Positions 37,830 through 46,308 of a stretch of 64,000 nt of DNA are shown piece by piece. The notes beneath the pieces were generated by a model. The model was not told the origin of the DNA. It did no database searches and saw only the letters and a list, made by a program, of their open reading frames with translations. The position numbers were made by a program, and so were the translations under genes. The stretch is taken from contig JBBSCB010000001.1 in NCBI GenBank assembly GCA_038250675.1, positions 62,001-126,000 of the forward strand. Direction: 5' to 3'. This DNA comes from JAICUF01 sp038250675 (GTDB taxonomy: Bacteria > Gemmatimonadota > Gemmatimonadetes > Gemmatimonadales > GWC2-71-9). How positions within the stretch are numbered: position 1 is the first letter of the stretch; the number at the start of each line of letters is the position of its first letter.

Positions 37830-38354
37830 TCAACCCCGCGCAGCCCATCGCGCGGGGTTTTCCGCAACGAAGACCCGCAGCTCCTCCAGCTCGGTGCCGT
37901 CGCGGATGGACCGCTGCTGAAAGCTCCGCCGCCACACCGGCGCGCCCGGTGTGCCGCGGAGATCATTGATCTGCACCGTGCAGGTGGCCTTGAAGCCGTT
38001 GACCAGTGCCGGCAACAGGGCGCGCCCGGCCGCGTGCGCTGCGCCCTCGCTCAGGCGGAGGATGCCGTGCAGATGGTCCGGCATCACGATGAACGCATCC
38101 AGCAGCACTTCCCGGCGCACCAGCCCGATCCGCAGCCACTCCCGCCGGACGATCCGCCCGGCGTCGGTGAGCGCCACGACGCCATCCGGCGCGACCCCGG
38201 CGAACAGCGGTGTCCGCCCCGCCGTGCCGATGGTGATGAAGCAGGCGGCCACGGCGCCCGCCGGCGCGCGGTGGGCGAGCAGTTGCGGTTGCGGTTGCGG
38301 TTGCGGTTGCGGTTGCGGTTGCGGCCGGACGACCGTATTGGCGAGAGTTGTCAT
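37830..38354 (-). CDS. REP-associated / Y1 (IS200-like) transposase relative, probably inactive
   Basis: A 174-residue protein. After a repeat-derived stretch of Pro-Gln (RPQPQPQPQPQPQPQLL) comes a Y1_Tnp-type domain: ACFITIGTAGRTPLFAG, the HUH motif region VMPDHLHGIL, and TCTVQINDLRGTPGAPVW, ending FVAENPARW. The segment usually reads YIxxNP and carries the catalytic Tyr; here it is Phe, and the N-terminal strand is shortened, so single-strand cleavage activity is unlikely. No flanking inverted or REP repeats were seen apart from the operon terminator at its 3' end. The start is ATG 38354 with GAGG upstream. It is alone on the minus strand. Confidence 0.8.
   Translation of the reverse strand: MTTLANTVVRPQPQPQPQPQPQPQLLAHRAPAGAVAACFITIGTAGRTPLFAGVAPDGVVALTDAGRIVRREWLRIGLVRREVLLDAFIVMPDHLHGILRLSEGAAHAAGRALLPALVNGFKATCTVQINDLRGTPGAPVWRRSFQQRSIRDGTELEELRVFVAENPARWAARG
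37832..37862 (+). terminator. Terminator of the M16 operon
   Basis: AACCCCGCGC (37832-37841) pairs with GCGCGGGGTT (37850-37859) around an 8-nt loop, and the T tract continues to 37860. It lies 24 nt after the last M16 stop and overlaps the 3' end of the convergent transposase-like gene, so it could serve in both directions. Confidence 0.85.
38283..38324 (+). repeat. Hexanucleotide tandem repeat, (TTGCGG) x 7
   Basis: Seven perfect copies of TTGCGG run from 38283 to 38324. On the minus strand they encode the alternating Pro-Gln stretch near the N-terminus of the transposase-like protein. Because the unit is 6 bp, copy-number change would alter length without shifting the frame. Confidence 0.97.
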
Positions 38355-38467
38355 GCGCACCTCGAGGATGGAGGTGCCACTATGGGCCGCCCGCACCGCC
38401 ACCGGCGCATCCGCCCGCTGCGGCACGTGGCGATTCGATGCACTGGCCTTCACCGGGACCGCCACTC

Positions 38468-39007
38468 ATGTCGCTGATCTCCGCTCAACGGATCTATACC
38501 GGTCGCGTCGTCAATCTCGATCGGGACACCGTCCGTTTTCCGGACGGATCCACCGGAGAGCTGGAGATGATCCGCCATCCCGGTGCGTCGGCCGTGTTGC
38601 CGTTCCTGGAGGCGGACCGGGCGGACCCCATCGTGCTGCTGATCCGCCAGTTCCGCCATGCGGCCGACGGCTACATCTGGGAAATCCCGGCCGGCGGGCT
38701 CGATGCCGGCGAGACGCCGGAGGCATGCGCCCACCGGGAACTGCAGGAGGAGACCGGTTACCGGGCGCAGCGGATGGAACGTCTGACCACGATCTTCACC
38801 ACCCCGGGGTTCACCGACGAACAGATCCATCTGTTCGCGGCCTATGGGCTGGAGCGCGGTGAACATGCCCGTGAGCGCGACGAATTCATGGAGCTCCACC
38901 CTACCCCCTGGTCGCGGGTACTCGAGATGGCCGGGCGGGGAGAAATCGACGACGCCAAAACCCTGACGACAATTTTATTCGTTCAATGTTATAAAGTTAA
39001 ACATTGA
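38468..39007 (+). CDS. Nudix hydrolase, ADP-ribose pyrophosphatase type
   Basis: A 179-residue enzyme. The Nudix box GX5EX7REUXEEXGU is exact from residue 76 (GGLDAGETPEACAHRELQEE then TGY). RIYTGRVVNLDRDTVRFPDG at the N-terminus and IVLLIRQFRHAADGYIWEIPAG before the box match ADP-ribose pyrophosphatases, which hydrolyse ADP-ribose to AMP and ribose 5-phosphate. The ATG at 38468 is used; the frame is open much further upstream but that part is antisense to the transposase-like gene. Its stop codon lies inside the inverted repeat that overlaps the next promoter. Confidence 0.92.
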   Translation: MSLISAQRIYTGRVVNLDRDTVRFPDGSTGELEMIRHPGASAVLPFLEADRADPIVLLIRQFRHAADGYIWEIPAGGLDAGETPEACAHRELQEETGYRAQRMERLTTIFTTPGFTDEQIHLFAAYGLERGEHARERDEFMELHPTPWSRVLEMAGRGEIDDAKTLTTILFVQCYKVKH

Positions 39008-39009
39008 AC
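38981..39009 (+). promoter_or_regulatory. Perfect 10-bp inverted repeat overlapping the -35 of the ECF sigma promoter
   Basis: GTTCAATGTT (38981-38990) and AACATTGAAC (39000-39009) are exact inverse complements separated by 9 AT-rich bases. The right arm contains the -35 element TTGAAC and the Nudix stop codon. There is no T run after it, so an operator for a dimeric repressor seems more likely than a terminator. Confidence 0.55.
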
Positions 39010-39032
39010 AAACTGTGTACTCGTAGTATCTT
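39004..39032 (+). promoter_or_regulatory. Promoter of the ECF sigma factor gene, apparently leaderless
   Basis: TTGAAC (39004-39009) and TATCTT (39027-39032) are 17 nt apart, with GTAG directly before the -10. The expected transcription start, 6-7 nt after the -10, falls on the ATG at 39039, so the mRNA would have no leader; no Shine-Dalgarno is present. Confidence 0.7.
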
Positions 39033-39038
39033 GTATGC

Positions 39039-39683
39039 ATGAACAGTCAATCAGCGTTGGACGGTACAACCGGTGAAGTGATGAGAACGGCCCCGGCGCG
39101 CTGGGCGGTGGGCCGACCCAGCGGTGCCCTCGTCGCCGCGCATCTGAGTGGCGACAGCCTGGCATCGGGCGAGCTGGTCGGGCGCTATCGGCCGCGGCTG
39201 CTGCGCTTCATCGACCGGATGATCGGCGATCGAGACCGGGCGGAGGACCTGGTGCAGGAAGCGTTCGTACGGGTCTTTCGGCACCTCCATCGATTCGATC
39301 CCGCGCGCAAGTTCTCAACCTGGGTCTACACCATCGCGTCGAACCTGGCCCGGAACGAACTCCGCAACCGCAGCCGGAGCCCGCTCGTCTTCCATCAGGC
39401 GCTGCCGCCCCGAGACGACCGGGACGCTCCCCAGATCGAGTTTGAGGACGTCAACGCCCGCCCGGACGACCAGTTTGCCCATCGCCATCTGCGCGAGCTT
39501 GTGGACGGCGTCGTGGCTCGCCTGCCGGAGCACCATCGCGCCGTGTTTGCCATGCGCGAGCTCGAGGGGCGGAGTTATGAGGACATCGCGCAGCTCACCG
39601 GTGTCAACCTCGGCACCGTGAAGAGCCGGCTCAACCGGGCCCGCCGCTCGTTCGCCGAGATGATCGGCCCCTACATAGACTGA
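39039..39683 (+). CDS. ECF-type sigma-70 family RNA polymerase sigma factor
   Basis: A 214-residue sigma factor with an unconserved N-terminal 35 residues, then sigma2 (LLRFIDRMIGDRDRAEDLVQEAFVRVFRHL and TWVYTIASNLARNELR) and sigma4 (LPEHHRAVFAMRELEGRSYEDIAQLTGVNLGTVKSRLNRAR). No anti-sigma gene follows; the next gene is holA, 26 nt away. It acts with core RNA polymerase in the cytoplasm. Its own promoter is of the housekeeping type, not a visible self-regulated ECF promoter. An inverted repeat overlapping that promoter suggests repression. Confidence 0.94.
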   Translation: MNSQSALDGTTGEVMRTAPARWAVGRPSGALVAAHLSGDSLASGELVGRYRPRLLRFIDRMIGDRDRAEDLVQEAFVRVFRHLHRFDPARKFSTWVYTIASNLARNELRNRSRSPLVFHQALPPRDDRDAPQIEFEDVNARPDDQFAHRHLRELVDGVVARLPEHHRAVFAMRELEGRSYEDIAQLTGVNLGTVKSRLNRARRSFAEMIGPYID

Positions 39684-39709
39684 GGCGCGCCGGGGCGGTA
39701 ACATTCCGC

Positions 39710-40765
39710 ATGCCCCAGCGCACCAGAAAAGAGCTCACCGCGTCACTGCGGAAGGGCGACTTCGCTCCCGCCTACTACCTGTTCGGCTCCGAGGACGTCC
39801 TCAAGGAGGAGTTCGCCCGCACGATCACCGATCGTGCGGTGGATCCTGGGCTGCGCGATTTCAATTTTGATCAGCGCTCCGCCGCGTCACTCGACCCGGA
39901 CGCCGTCGAGTCGCTCTGCAACACGCTGCCGATGATGGCGGAACGCCGCGTGGTCATCATCCGTGACGTCGAGGCGTGGAAACGAAAGCCCCGGGCCCGG
40001 GCAGTACTGGTCCGCTACCTCGAGCAGCCGTCACCCGAGACGGTCGTGATCCTTCTGCAGGGCTCGGGGGAGGAGGCCGCGGACAAGGAGCTCTCGCGCC
40101 TGGCGCTTGCGGTCGAGTGCGATACACTGACGCCGGGTGAGGCGCTCAAGTGGGTCGCGACGCGGGCCGCCGCGGCCGGCATCACCTTCGAGGCCGGTGC
40201 CGCAGAACATCTGCTCAAGTCGATCGGCCCCGATCTCGGCCTCCTCCGGCTGGAGCTGGAGAAGCTCAGCGCCCTTCCCGAGGGGGAAGCGATCACGGTG
40301 GACCGTGTGGGCGAGCTCGTCGGTGTCCGCCGCGGCGAGACGATCTTCGACTGGCGCGATGCGGTCATGGACGGCGAGACCGGCCGCGCGGTCACACTGC
40401 TGGGCCGGGTGCTGGAGCAGTCCGGCGTCACCGGCGTCAAGCTCGTGATGCTGCTCGGCACGACGCTCCTGGGCGTTGGCGTGACCCGCGCGGCGTACGA
40501 CCGGAAGGTGCGCGGACGGGCACTCGAGAGCGCGGCCTTCGAGACGATGCGGGCGACCCGTCCGTTCGGGCTCGGGCCCTGGAAGGAAGAGAACGTGCGC
40601 TGGGCCCGGTGGGCGACCGCCTGGCCTGAGCCGCGGGTGCGGGCGGCGCTCCGCGCCGCGCTCGACACCGACCGGCTCCTCAAGAACACGACGCTCTCGG
40701 ACGACCGCGGGCTCGTTGCCGACCTGCTGCTCCGGCTGGCCCAGGCCCGGGCGGAAGCGGCGTGA
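39710..40765 (+). CDS. holA: DNA polymerase III delta subunit
   Basis: The 351-residue clamp-loader subunit delta opens the beta clamp. APAYYLFGSEDVLKEEFARTI matches the N-terminal module, followed by PMMAERRVVIIRD and a central helical region (DLGLLRLELEKLSALPEG; FDWRDAVMDGETGRAVTLL) and the C-terminal collar domain. Its stop overlaps the next gene's GTG by four bases. It is located near dnaN and dnaA only in the wide sense (17 kb away). Confidence 0.92.
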   Translation: MPQRTRKELTASLRKGDFAPAYYLFGSEDVLKEEFARTITDRAVDPGLRDFNFDQRSAASLDPDAVESLCNTLPMMAERRVVIIRDVEAWKRKPRARAVLVRYLEQPSPETVVILLQGSGEEAADKELSRLALAVECDTLTPGEALKWVATRAAAAGITFEAGAAEHLLKSIGPDLGLLRLELEKLSALPEGEAITVDRVGELVGVRRGETIFDWRDAVMDGETGRAVTLLGRVLEQSGVTGVKLVMLLGTTLLGVGVTRAAYDRKVRGRALESAAFETMRATRPFGLGPWKEENVRWARWATAWPEPRVRAALRAALDTDRLLKNTTLSDDRGLVADLLLRLAQARAEAA

Positions 40766-41754
40766 GCTTCCGCCGCCGGCTGGGGCTGCTGCTCCTTCCC
40801 TGCCTGCTGCTCCCGGCGGGTCACGCAGCGGCGCAGACCGACGCGCGACTGATGAGTGCCGTGCGCCAGGCGCAGGAGGGCCAGGCCGACTCCGCCCGCG
40901 CGGCGCTCCGCGCGCTGTTGGCCGCCACGCCGCCGGCCGATTCCCTCTATGCCCAGATCCTCTACGCCATGGCGCTCGCGGCGGCAGACGTGGCGGAACG
41001 CGAGCACGATCTCCAGCGGGTGACGATCGAATACCCGCTGTCGTCGTGGACCGATGACGCGCTGCTGCTGCTGGCCGAGAGCGACTACGCCGGCGGCAAC
41101 CTGCCGGGCACCGCGCGGTATCTCGACCGCATCCCGCGCGACTTCCCCGCCTCGCCGCTCCTGCCGCAGGTGGCCTTCTGGGCGGCGCGCACCTATTTCG
41201 ACATGCGCAACACCACCGAGGCGTGCCGCTGGGTCGCGGCCGGCCTGAACCGGCCGGACATCGACGCCGAGACCCGCAATCAACTCGCGTTCCAGGCACA
41301 GCGGTGCGGACCCACCGTCGCATCGCTGGCGAACTCGCCAGTCTCGGGGCCACCAGTCTCGGCGCCGCCGGCGCCGGCCGCATCGGCCGGCGATTCGACG
41401 CCCGCAGCACCACCGGTGGCGCGACCGGCCCCGCCCCCGCCCGCCCGCGCGCCACCGGCAGCGGCCGATACCGCCACACCGGTTACCCGCCCGCCGACCA
41501 AGCCCGCCGTGACGCCGCCGGCGCCGTCCGCGGCTGGCCGATACCGGGTGCAGCTTGCCGCCGCCGGCAGCCAGAAGGAGGCGGACGGCATCGTCAGCGG
41601 GCTCGCGGCCGCCGGGATCACGGTCGACGTCACGCACGAGAAGGGGTACTACAAGGTGCGGACTGGTCACTACCGCACCCGCGCGGAGGCGCAGACCGAA
41701 GCCAATCGCCTGCGATCGCGGCTGGGCGGCGGTGCCTTCGTGGTGAGCGAATGA
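40762..41754 (+). CDS. Exported SPOR-domain protein with tetratricopeptide-like repeats
   Basis: A 330-residue protein with a signal peptide (MSFRRRLGLLLLPCLLLPAGHAAAQ). Residues about 30-180 are helical repeats of TPR/YbgF type (SPLLPQVAFWAARTYFDMRN). A Pro- and Ala-rich linker (about 195-250) leads to a C-terminal SPOR domain (YRVQLAAAGSQKEADGIVSG ... KVRTGHYRTRAEAQTEANRL), which binds denuded peptidoglycan at division sites. It lies between holA and mutS with 4-nt overlaps on both sides (GTGA and ATGA). Confidence 0.88.
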   Translation: MSFRRRLGLLLLPCLLLPAGHAAAQTDARLMSAVRQAQEGQADSARAALRALLAATPPADSLYAQILYAMALAAADVAEREHDLQRVTIEYPLSSWTDDALLLLAESDYAGGNLPGTARYLDRIPRDFPASPLLPQVAFWAARTYFDMRNTTEACRWVAAGLNRPDIDAETRNQLAFQAQRCGPTVASLANSPVSGPPVSAPPAPAASAGDSTPAAPPVARPAPPPPARAPPAAADTATPVTRPPTKPAVTPPAPSAAGRYRVQLAAAGSQKEADGIVSGLAAAGITVDVTHEKGYYKVRTGHYRTRAEAQTEANRLRSRLGGGAFVVSE

Positions 41755-44363
41755 CGGCGCGCACCGGTGAGCCGCAAAGCGGTGAGGGTCGCGCCACGCC
41801 GCTCATGCAGCAGTACCGGGAGATCAAGGCGCGGCATCAGGACGCCATCCTGTTTTTCCGGATGGGCGATTTCTATGAGATGTTCTTCGACGATGCGCGC
41901 GTCGGCGCCCGGGTCCTCAACATCACGTTGACGGCGCGGGGTGACGGCGTGCCGCTCGCCGGCGTGCCGGTCAAGGCCGCGGCCGACTATCTCCGTCAGC
42001 TCGTGGCTGCGGGCCACCGCGTGGCGATCTGCGAGCAGGTCGAGGACCCGCGTCAGGCCAAAGGCATCGTCCGTCGCGAGGTGGTCGAGACGGTGACGCC
42101 CGGCGCGATGTTCGAGGAGGGCTGGCTCACCGGGGGCCGCAACAACTGGATGGTGGCGGTGTGCGATGACGGCGCCCGGTGGGGACTGGCGGCGATCGAT
42201 CTGAGCACCGGTGAATTCCTGCTGGAAACGCTGGATGCCGCCTCGCTCGACGAGGCGATGACGCGGCTGGCCCCGGCCGAGGTGGTGGTACCGGCCGATG
42301 CGACGCTGGTCATGGAGGACAGCGCGATGCGCACGCCGCGCGAGCGCTGGGAGTTCGACGCGGAGCTGGCGAGCGAGGAAGTGTGCCGCCGCTTCGGGTT
42401 GGCCTCGCTCGACGGGCTCGGTCTCGACGGAGCGGACCGGGCGGCGGTGGCGGCGGCCGGCGCGCTGCTCCGCTATCTCGCTGACCTGCAGCCGGCCGGA
42501 CTCCCCCACCTCACCCGCCCGGTCATCCGCCGCAGCGACGCCTATCTCTGGCTCGACGAGATGACGCGCCGCAACCTCGAGCTGGTCGAGCCGCTCCGGG
42601 CCGGCGCCCGCAACTGCACGCTGCTGGAAACGCTCGATACGACGGTGACGCCGATGGGCGCGCGCCTCCTGCGTCAGTGGCTGCTCTCGCCGCTGCGGCA
42701 GGTCGCGGCCATCAACGAGCGGCTGGATGCGGTCGAGGTGGCGGTACGGGATGGGCGCGGCCGCGCGCGCCTGCGGGAGGCGTTGGATGGCGTGCGCGAT
42801 CTCGAGCGGCTGGCGGGGCGCACCGCCGCCGGCCGCGCCACCCCGCGCGAGCTGGGCGCGCTGCGCGACTCGTTCCGCCGCCTGCCCGACGTGCTGGAGG
42901 CCCTCACCGGCCTGGCCGGCCGTGAGCACAGCGATGCGCTCGGCGCGCTGGAAGCGGAGTTCGACCTGCTGGCCGATCTGGCGGGCGAGCTCGGCTCGGC
43001 GCTCGAGGACCGGCTGCCGATCACACTGGCCGACGGCGGCGTGATCCGCCCGGGGTACGATGCGGAGCTCGACGAGCTGCGCTCGCTGCGCGATGGCGGC
43101 AAGCAGTACATCGTCGGACTCCAGCAGCGGGAGCGGGAACGCACCGGCATCGGATCCCTCAAGGTGGGATTCAACAAGGTGTTCGGGTACTACCTCGAGA
43201 TCACCCATGCGCATACGGGCCGCGTGCCGCCGGACTACGAGCGACGCCAGACGCTGGCCGGCGCCGAGCGCTACGTGACGCCGGAGCTCAAGGAGTACGA
43301 GGAGCGGGTACTGGGCGCCGAGGAGCGGATGGGTGTGCGCGAGGCGGAACTGTTCGGCGCGTTGCGCGCGTCGGTGGGCCGCGCGGTGGAGCGGGTGCAG
43401 CGCACGTCACGCGGGCTGGCGCGCCTCGACGTCTGGTCCACGCTGGCCGAGTGCGCGGTGGCGGGCCGCTACGTGCGTCCGGTGGTCACCGACGACTACG
43501 GGCTCCGCCTCGTCGCCTGCCGCCACCCCGTGATCGAGCGGCTGATGGCGCGCGAGTCGTTCATTCCCAACGATGCGCGGTTCGACGAGGCGGAACGGGT
43601 ACTGCTGGTCACCGGCCCCAACATGGCGGGCAAGAGCACGATTCTCCGGCAGATCGGGCTGTGCGTGGTGCTGGCGCAGATGGGTGCGTTTGTACCGGCG
43701 GAGGAGGCGCGGGTGGGCGTGGCAGACCGGCTGTTCACCCGGGTCGGCGCCAGCGACAACCTGGCCCGCGGCCAGTCCACGTTCATGGTGGAGATGAGCG
43801 AAACGAGCGCCATCCTCCACAATGCCACCGCGCGCAGTCTGGTGCTGCTCGACGAAATCGGCCGGGGGACGTCGACCTATGACGGCGTGGCGATCGCCTG
43901 GGCGGTGACCGAGCACCTGCATGATCGCATCGGCTGCAAGACGATGTTCGCCACCCACTATCACGAGCTGATGCAGCTGCCGGAGCAGCTCCAGCACGCG
44001 CGCAACTACAACGTGGCGGTCCGCGAAACCAGCGACACCGTGGTCTTTCTCCACCGCTTGGAGCCGGGCGGCACCGATCGGTCGTACGGCGTCCACGTGG
44101 CGCAGCTCGCCGGACTGCCCGGCAGCGTCGTCCGCCGGGCCCGCGAAGTACTGGGCACCCTCGAGGGAGATCATCGCGTGGTGCCGGGCGCGCCGCCCGC
44201 GGCGCCCGATCCTGGTCAGCTCCCCCTCTTTGCGTCCGCGCCTCCGCACCCGGTGCTCGGACGGCTCCGCGGCCTCGACGTGAACGCCCTCACCCCGCTC
44301 GACGCCCTCAATCGCCTGGCCGAGCTGCAGCGCGAGGCGAACGACCTGGCCGACCCCGCGTGA
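41751..44363 (+). CDS. mutS: DNA mismatch repair ATPase MutS
   Basis: The 870-residue length is typical. The mismatch-reading Phe-x-Glu lies in MGDFYEMFF near residue 38. The connector, core and clamp domains follow, then the ABC ATPase with Walker A GPNMAGKST near residue 622, STFMVEMSET, and Walker B LVLLDEIGRGTSTYDG. The C-terminus has a short tail. The true start is the ATG at 41751 overlapping the SPOR stop, with the conserved motif TPLMQQYREIKARHQDA soon after; the frame is open far upstream but is not coding there. No mutL is in the window. Confidence 0.97.
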   Translation: MTARTGEPQSGEGRATPLMQQYREIKARHQDAILFFRMGDFYEMFFDDARVGARVLNITLTARGDGVPLAGVPVKAAADYLRQLVAAGHRVAICEQVEDPRQAKGIVRREVVETVTPGAMFEEGWLTGGRNNWMVAVCDDGARWGLAAIDLSTGEFLLETLDAASLDEAMTRLAPAEVVVPADATLVMEDSAMRTPRERWEFDAELASEEVCRRFGLASLDGLGLDGADRAAVAAAGALLRYLADLQPAGLPHLTRPVIRRSDAYLWLDEMTRRNLELVEPLRAGARNCTLLETLDTTVTPMGARLLRQWLLSPLRQVAAINERLDAVEVAVRDGRGRARLREALDGVRDLERLAGRTAAGRATPRELGALRDSFRRLPDVLEALTGLAGREHSDALGALEAEFDLLADLAGELGSALEDRLPITLADGGVIRPGYDAELDELRSLRDGGKQYIVGLQQRERERTGIGSLKVGFNKVFGYYLEITHAHTGRVPPDYERRQTLAGAERYVTPELKEYEERVLGAEERMGVREAELFGALRASVGRAVERVQRTSRGLARLDVWSTLAECAVAGRYVRPVVTDDYGLRLVACRHPVIERLMARESFIPNDARFDEAERVLLVTGPNMAGKSTILRQIGLCVVLAQMGAFVPAEEARVGVADRLFTRVGASDNLARGQSTFMVEMSETSAILHNATARSLVLLDEIGRGTSTYDGVAIAWAVTEHLHDRIGCKTMFATHYHELMQLPEQLQHARNYNVAVRETSDTVVFLHRLEPGGTDRSYGVHVAQLAGLPGSVVRRAREVLGTLEGDHRVVPGAPPAAPDPGQLPLFASAPPHPVLGRLRGLDVNALTPLDALNRLAELQREANDLADPA

Positions 44364-44399
44364 CGGCGTTTTCGCCGCTTGCCGTGCCGCGGCGCGGCG

Positions 44400-45821
44400 T
44401 CAAACGACCTCGCCCTTCCAGCGGCCTCTCCGGAAGAGTCCGGCGCTCACCAGGGCGACCGTCGAGAAGGCCATGGTAATCGCGATGAACGCCCCGCGGG
44501 GTCCGAGTCCGACGATCGTGGACAGGAGCCACGCCAGCGGAATCTCCCAGAGCCAGAAGCAGGCAAGGTTGATCCAGGTCGGTGTCCACGTATCGCCCGC
44601 ACCGTTGAACGCCTGCGTCAGCACCATCCCATAGGCGTAGAACGGAAAGCCGAGCGCCACGATGCGCAGACAGCCCACGGCAAAGGGCACGATCGCCGGA
44701 TCGTACGTGAATATGTGGACGATCGGTCCGGCCGCCAGGACAAAAACGACCCCCACCGCCGTCAGGAATACCATGTTGTAGCGACCGGCCAGCCACACCG
44801 CCCGCTCGGCCCGGTCCGGCTTGCCCGCGCCGAGCGCCTGGCCCACCATCGTGGCCGCCGCGTTGCCCAGCCCGAATGACGGCAACAGCGCAAACAGGAT
44901 GACGCGAATCCCGATGGTGTAGCCCGCGAGCGCCGCACTGCCGAAGCCGGCGATGACGCGCACCAGTCCGATCCAGCTGGCGGTGCCGATCAGCACTTGG
45001 AGCATCGCGCTGCCGGAGAGCCGGAGCATGCGCAGCATCAGCCGGACGTCCAGCACGACATGGCGGCGACGCACCCGCACCTGCCCGTCGCGGCGAGTCA
45101 GGACCCAGAGCTGAAGTAGGACGCCGGTGCCGCGACCGATCGTGGTGGCGACGGCGGCGCCGGTGACGCCCAGCGCGGGGAACGGGCCCGGCCCGAAGAT
45201 GAGACACGGGCCCAGAAAGATGTTGATGAGATTGGCGGTCCAGAGCACGCGCATGGCAATGACCGCATCGCCCGCCCCGCGAAAGACGGCGTTGATCAGG
45301 AAGAGGAGGAGAATGACGGCATTGCCGCCCAGCATGATCGTGATGTAGCGGGTGCCGATGGCGACGACCGCCGGCGAGGCGCCCATGAGGACGAGCAGCC
45401 GCGGCGCGAACAGCGCGCCCGGCACCGCCATGAGCGCGGCGAGGATGACGCCAAGGGCGATGCCCTGCACCGCGGCGCGGGCGGCGGCCTCCGGGTCGCG
45501 CTCGCCGATGCGGCGGGCCACCGTCGCGGTCACGCCGATACTGAGCCCCATGGCGACGGTGTAGACCAGCGCCATCAGCGACTCGGTGAGTCCGACCGTG
45601 GCGACCGCATCGGCGCCAAGGCGCGACACAAAGAACACGTCGACCACGGCGAACACCGACTCCATGGCCATCTCGAGGACCATGGGCACGGCGAGCATCA
45701 TGATCGCCCGGCCGACCGGGCCGTCGGTATAGTCGTGCTGGACGCCGCGCAGTGCATCGCGCACCACGGGCCAGAACCCTCGCCGTGGCGCGGGCCCGAT
45801 CGCCGCTTCCACCGATCGCAC
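44400..45821 (-). CDS. MATE-family multidrug/cation antiporter
   Basis: About 473 residues with twelve predicted transmembrane segments in two homologous halves: MLAVPMVLEMAMESVFAVVDVFFVSRLGADAVA and, in the second half, GSAMLQVLIGTASWIGLVRVIAGFG. This is the MATE pattern. The start is uncertain: GTG 45821 (MRSVEAAIGPAP) has AGAGA immediately before it, while GTG 45812 has AGAGAG at an 8-nt spacing and may be the real one. It exports drugs or metabolites using a Na+ or H+ gradient; the substrate is unknown. It is divergent from the TonB-C lipoprotein gene. Confidence 0.88.
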   Translation of the reverse strand: MRSVEAAIGPAPRRGFWPVVRDALRGVQHDYTDGPVGRAIMMLAVPMVLEMAMESVFAVVDVFFVSRLGADAVATVGLTESLMALVYTVAMGLSIGVTATVARRIGERDPEAAARAAVQGIALGVILAALMAVPGALFAPRLLVLMGASPAVVAIGTRYITIMLGGNAVILLLFLINAVFRGAGDAVIAMRVLWTANLINIFLGPCLIFGPGPFPALGVTGAAVATTIGRGTGVLLQLWVLTRRDGQVRVRRRHVVLDVRLMLRMLRLSGSAMLQVLIGTASWIGLVRVIAGFGSAALAGYTIGIRVILFALLPSFGLGNAAATMVGQALGAGKPDRAERAVWLAGRYNMVFLTAVGVVFVLAAGPIVHIFTYDPAIVPFAVGCLRIVALGFPFYAYGMVLTQAFNGAGDTWTPTWINLACFWLWEIPLAWLLSTIVGLGPRGAFIAITMAFSTVALVSAGLFRRGRWKGEVV

Positions 45822-45870
45822 TCTCTGAAAAATTGGACTCAAAGGATAACACGGGAGTAACTTTCGACGC

Positions 45871-46308
45871 GTGATCACCGACGCACGACGCTTCCTCCAC
45901 CTCGCCATCGCGGCTCTCGCCGCGCTGCCGCTCGTGGCGTGCCGGGCCCGGCCGTCGAAGCAACCGGCGCTCGACGAGCAGGCGGCGGTGCCGCTGGTGG
46001 CCCCGGGGGACCTGCCGCCGGTGGCGCTGGACGCCAACAGTCCGGTGGTCTACCCGCCGCGGCTGCTGAAGGCCGGCATCGAAGGCACCGTCGTGGTCCG
46101 GCTGTACCTGGACGATCACGGCACCCTGATGCGCGACTCCACCCGAATCGCCGAATCGAGCGGCTATCCGGCGCTCGACTCGGCCGCGCTCTCGGCCGCC
46201 CCCCGGCTGCATTTCGCTCCGGCCCTCCGCGAGGGGAAGCCGGTGGCGGCGCCGTTCCTGCAACCCATCCAGTTCCGCAACCCGGCCCGGCCGGTGGAAA
46301 CGCCATGA
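45871..46308 (+). CDS. Lipoprotein with a TonB C-terminal-like domain
   Basis: A 145-residue protein. The N-terminus holds a signal peptide with a lipobox ending PLVAC near residue 24. The rest, from about residue 55 (VVYPPRLLKAGIEGTVVVRLYLDDHGT ... ALDSAALSAAPRLHFAPAL), is the TonB C-terminal fold as found in stand-alone energy-transduction-like proteins. It lacks the Pro-rich spacer and transmembrane anchor of a working TonB. The GTG start and a 4-nt ATGA overlap with cystathionine beta-synthase make an unusual gene pair. Confidence 0.82.
   Translation: MITDARRFLHLAIAALAALPLVACRARPSKQPALDEQAAVPLVAPGDLPPVALDANSPVVYPPRLLKAGIEGTVVVRLYLDDHGTLMRDSTRIAESSGYPALDSAALSAAPRLHFAPALREGKPVAAPFLQPIQFRNPARPVETP

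Noticed and set aside
37832..37862. REP element linked with the nearby Y1-type transposase relative
   Set aside because: The stem has a T run directly after it and follows an operon, and no second copy of the palindrome was found in the window.
38283..38324. CRISPR-like tandem repeats
   Set aside because: The unit is only 6 bp with no spacers; it is a simple microsatellite.
41223..41750. Upstream extension of mutS
   Set aside because: It overlaps the SPOR-domain gene out of frame; MutS homology starts right after the ATG at 41751.
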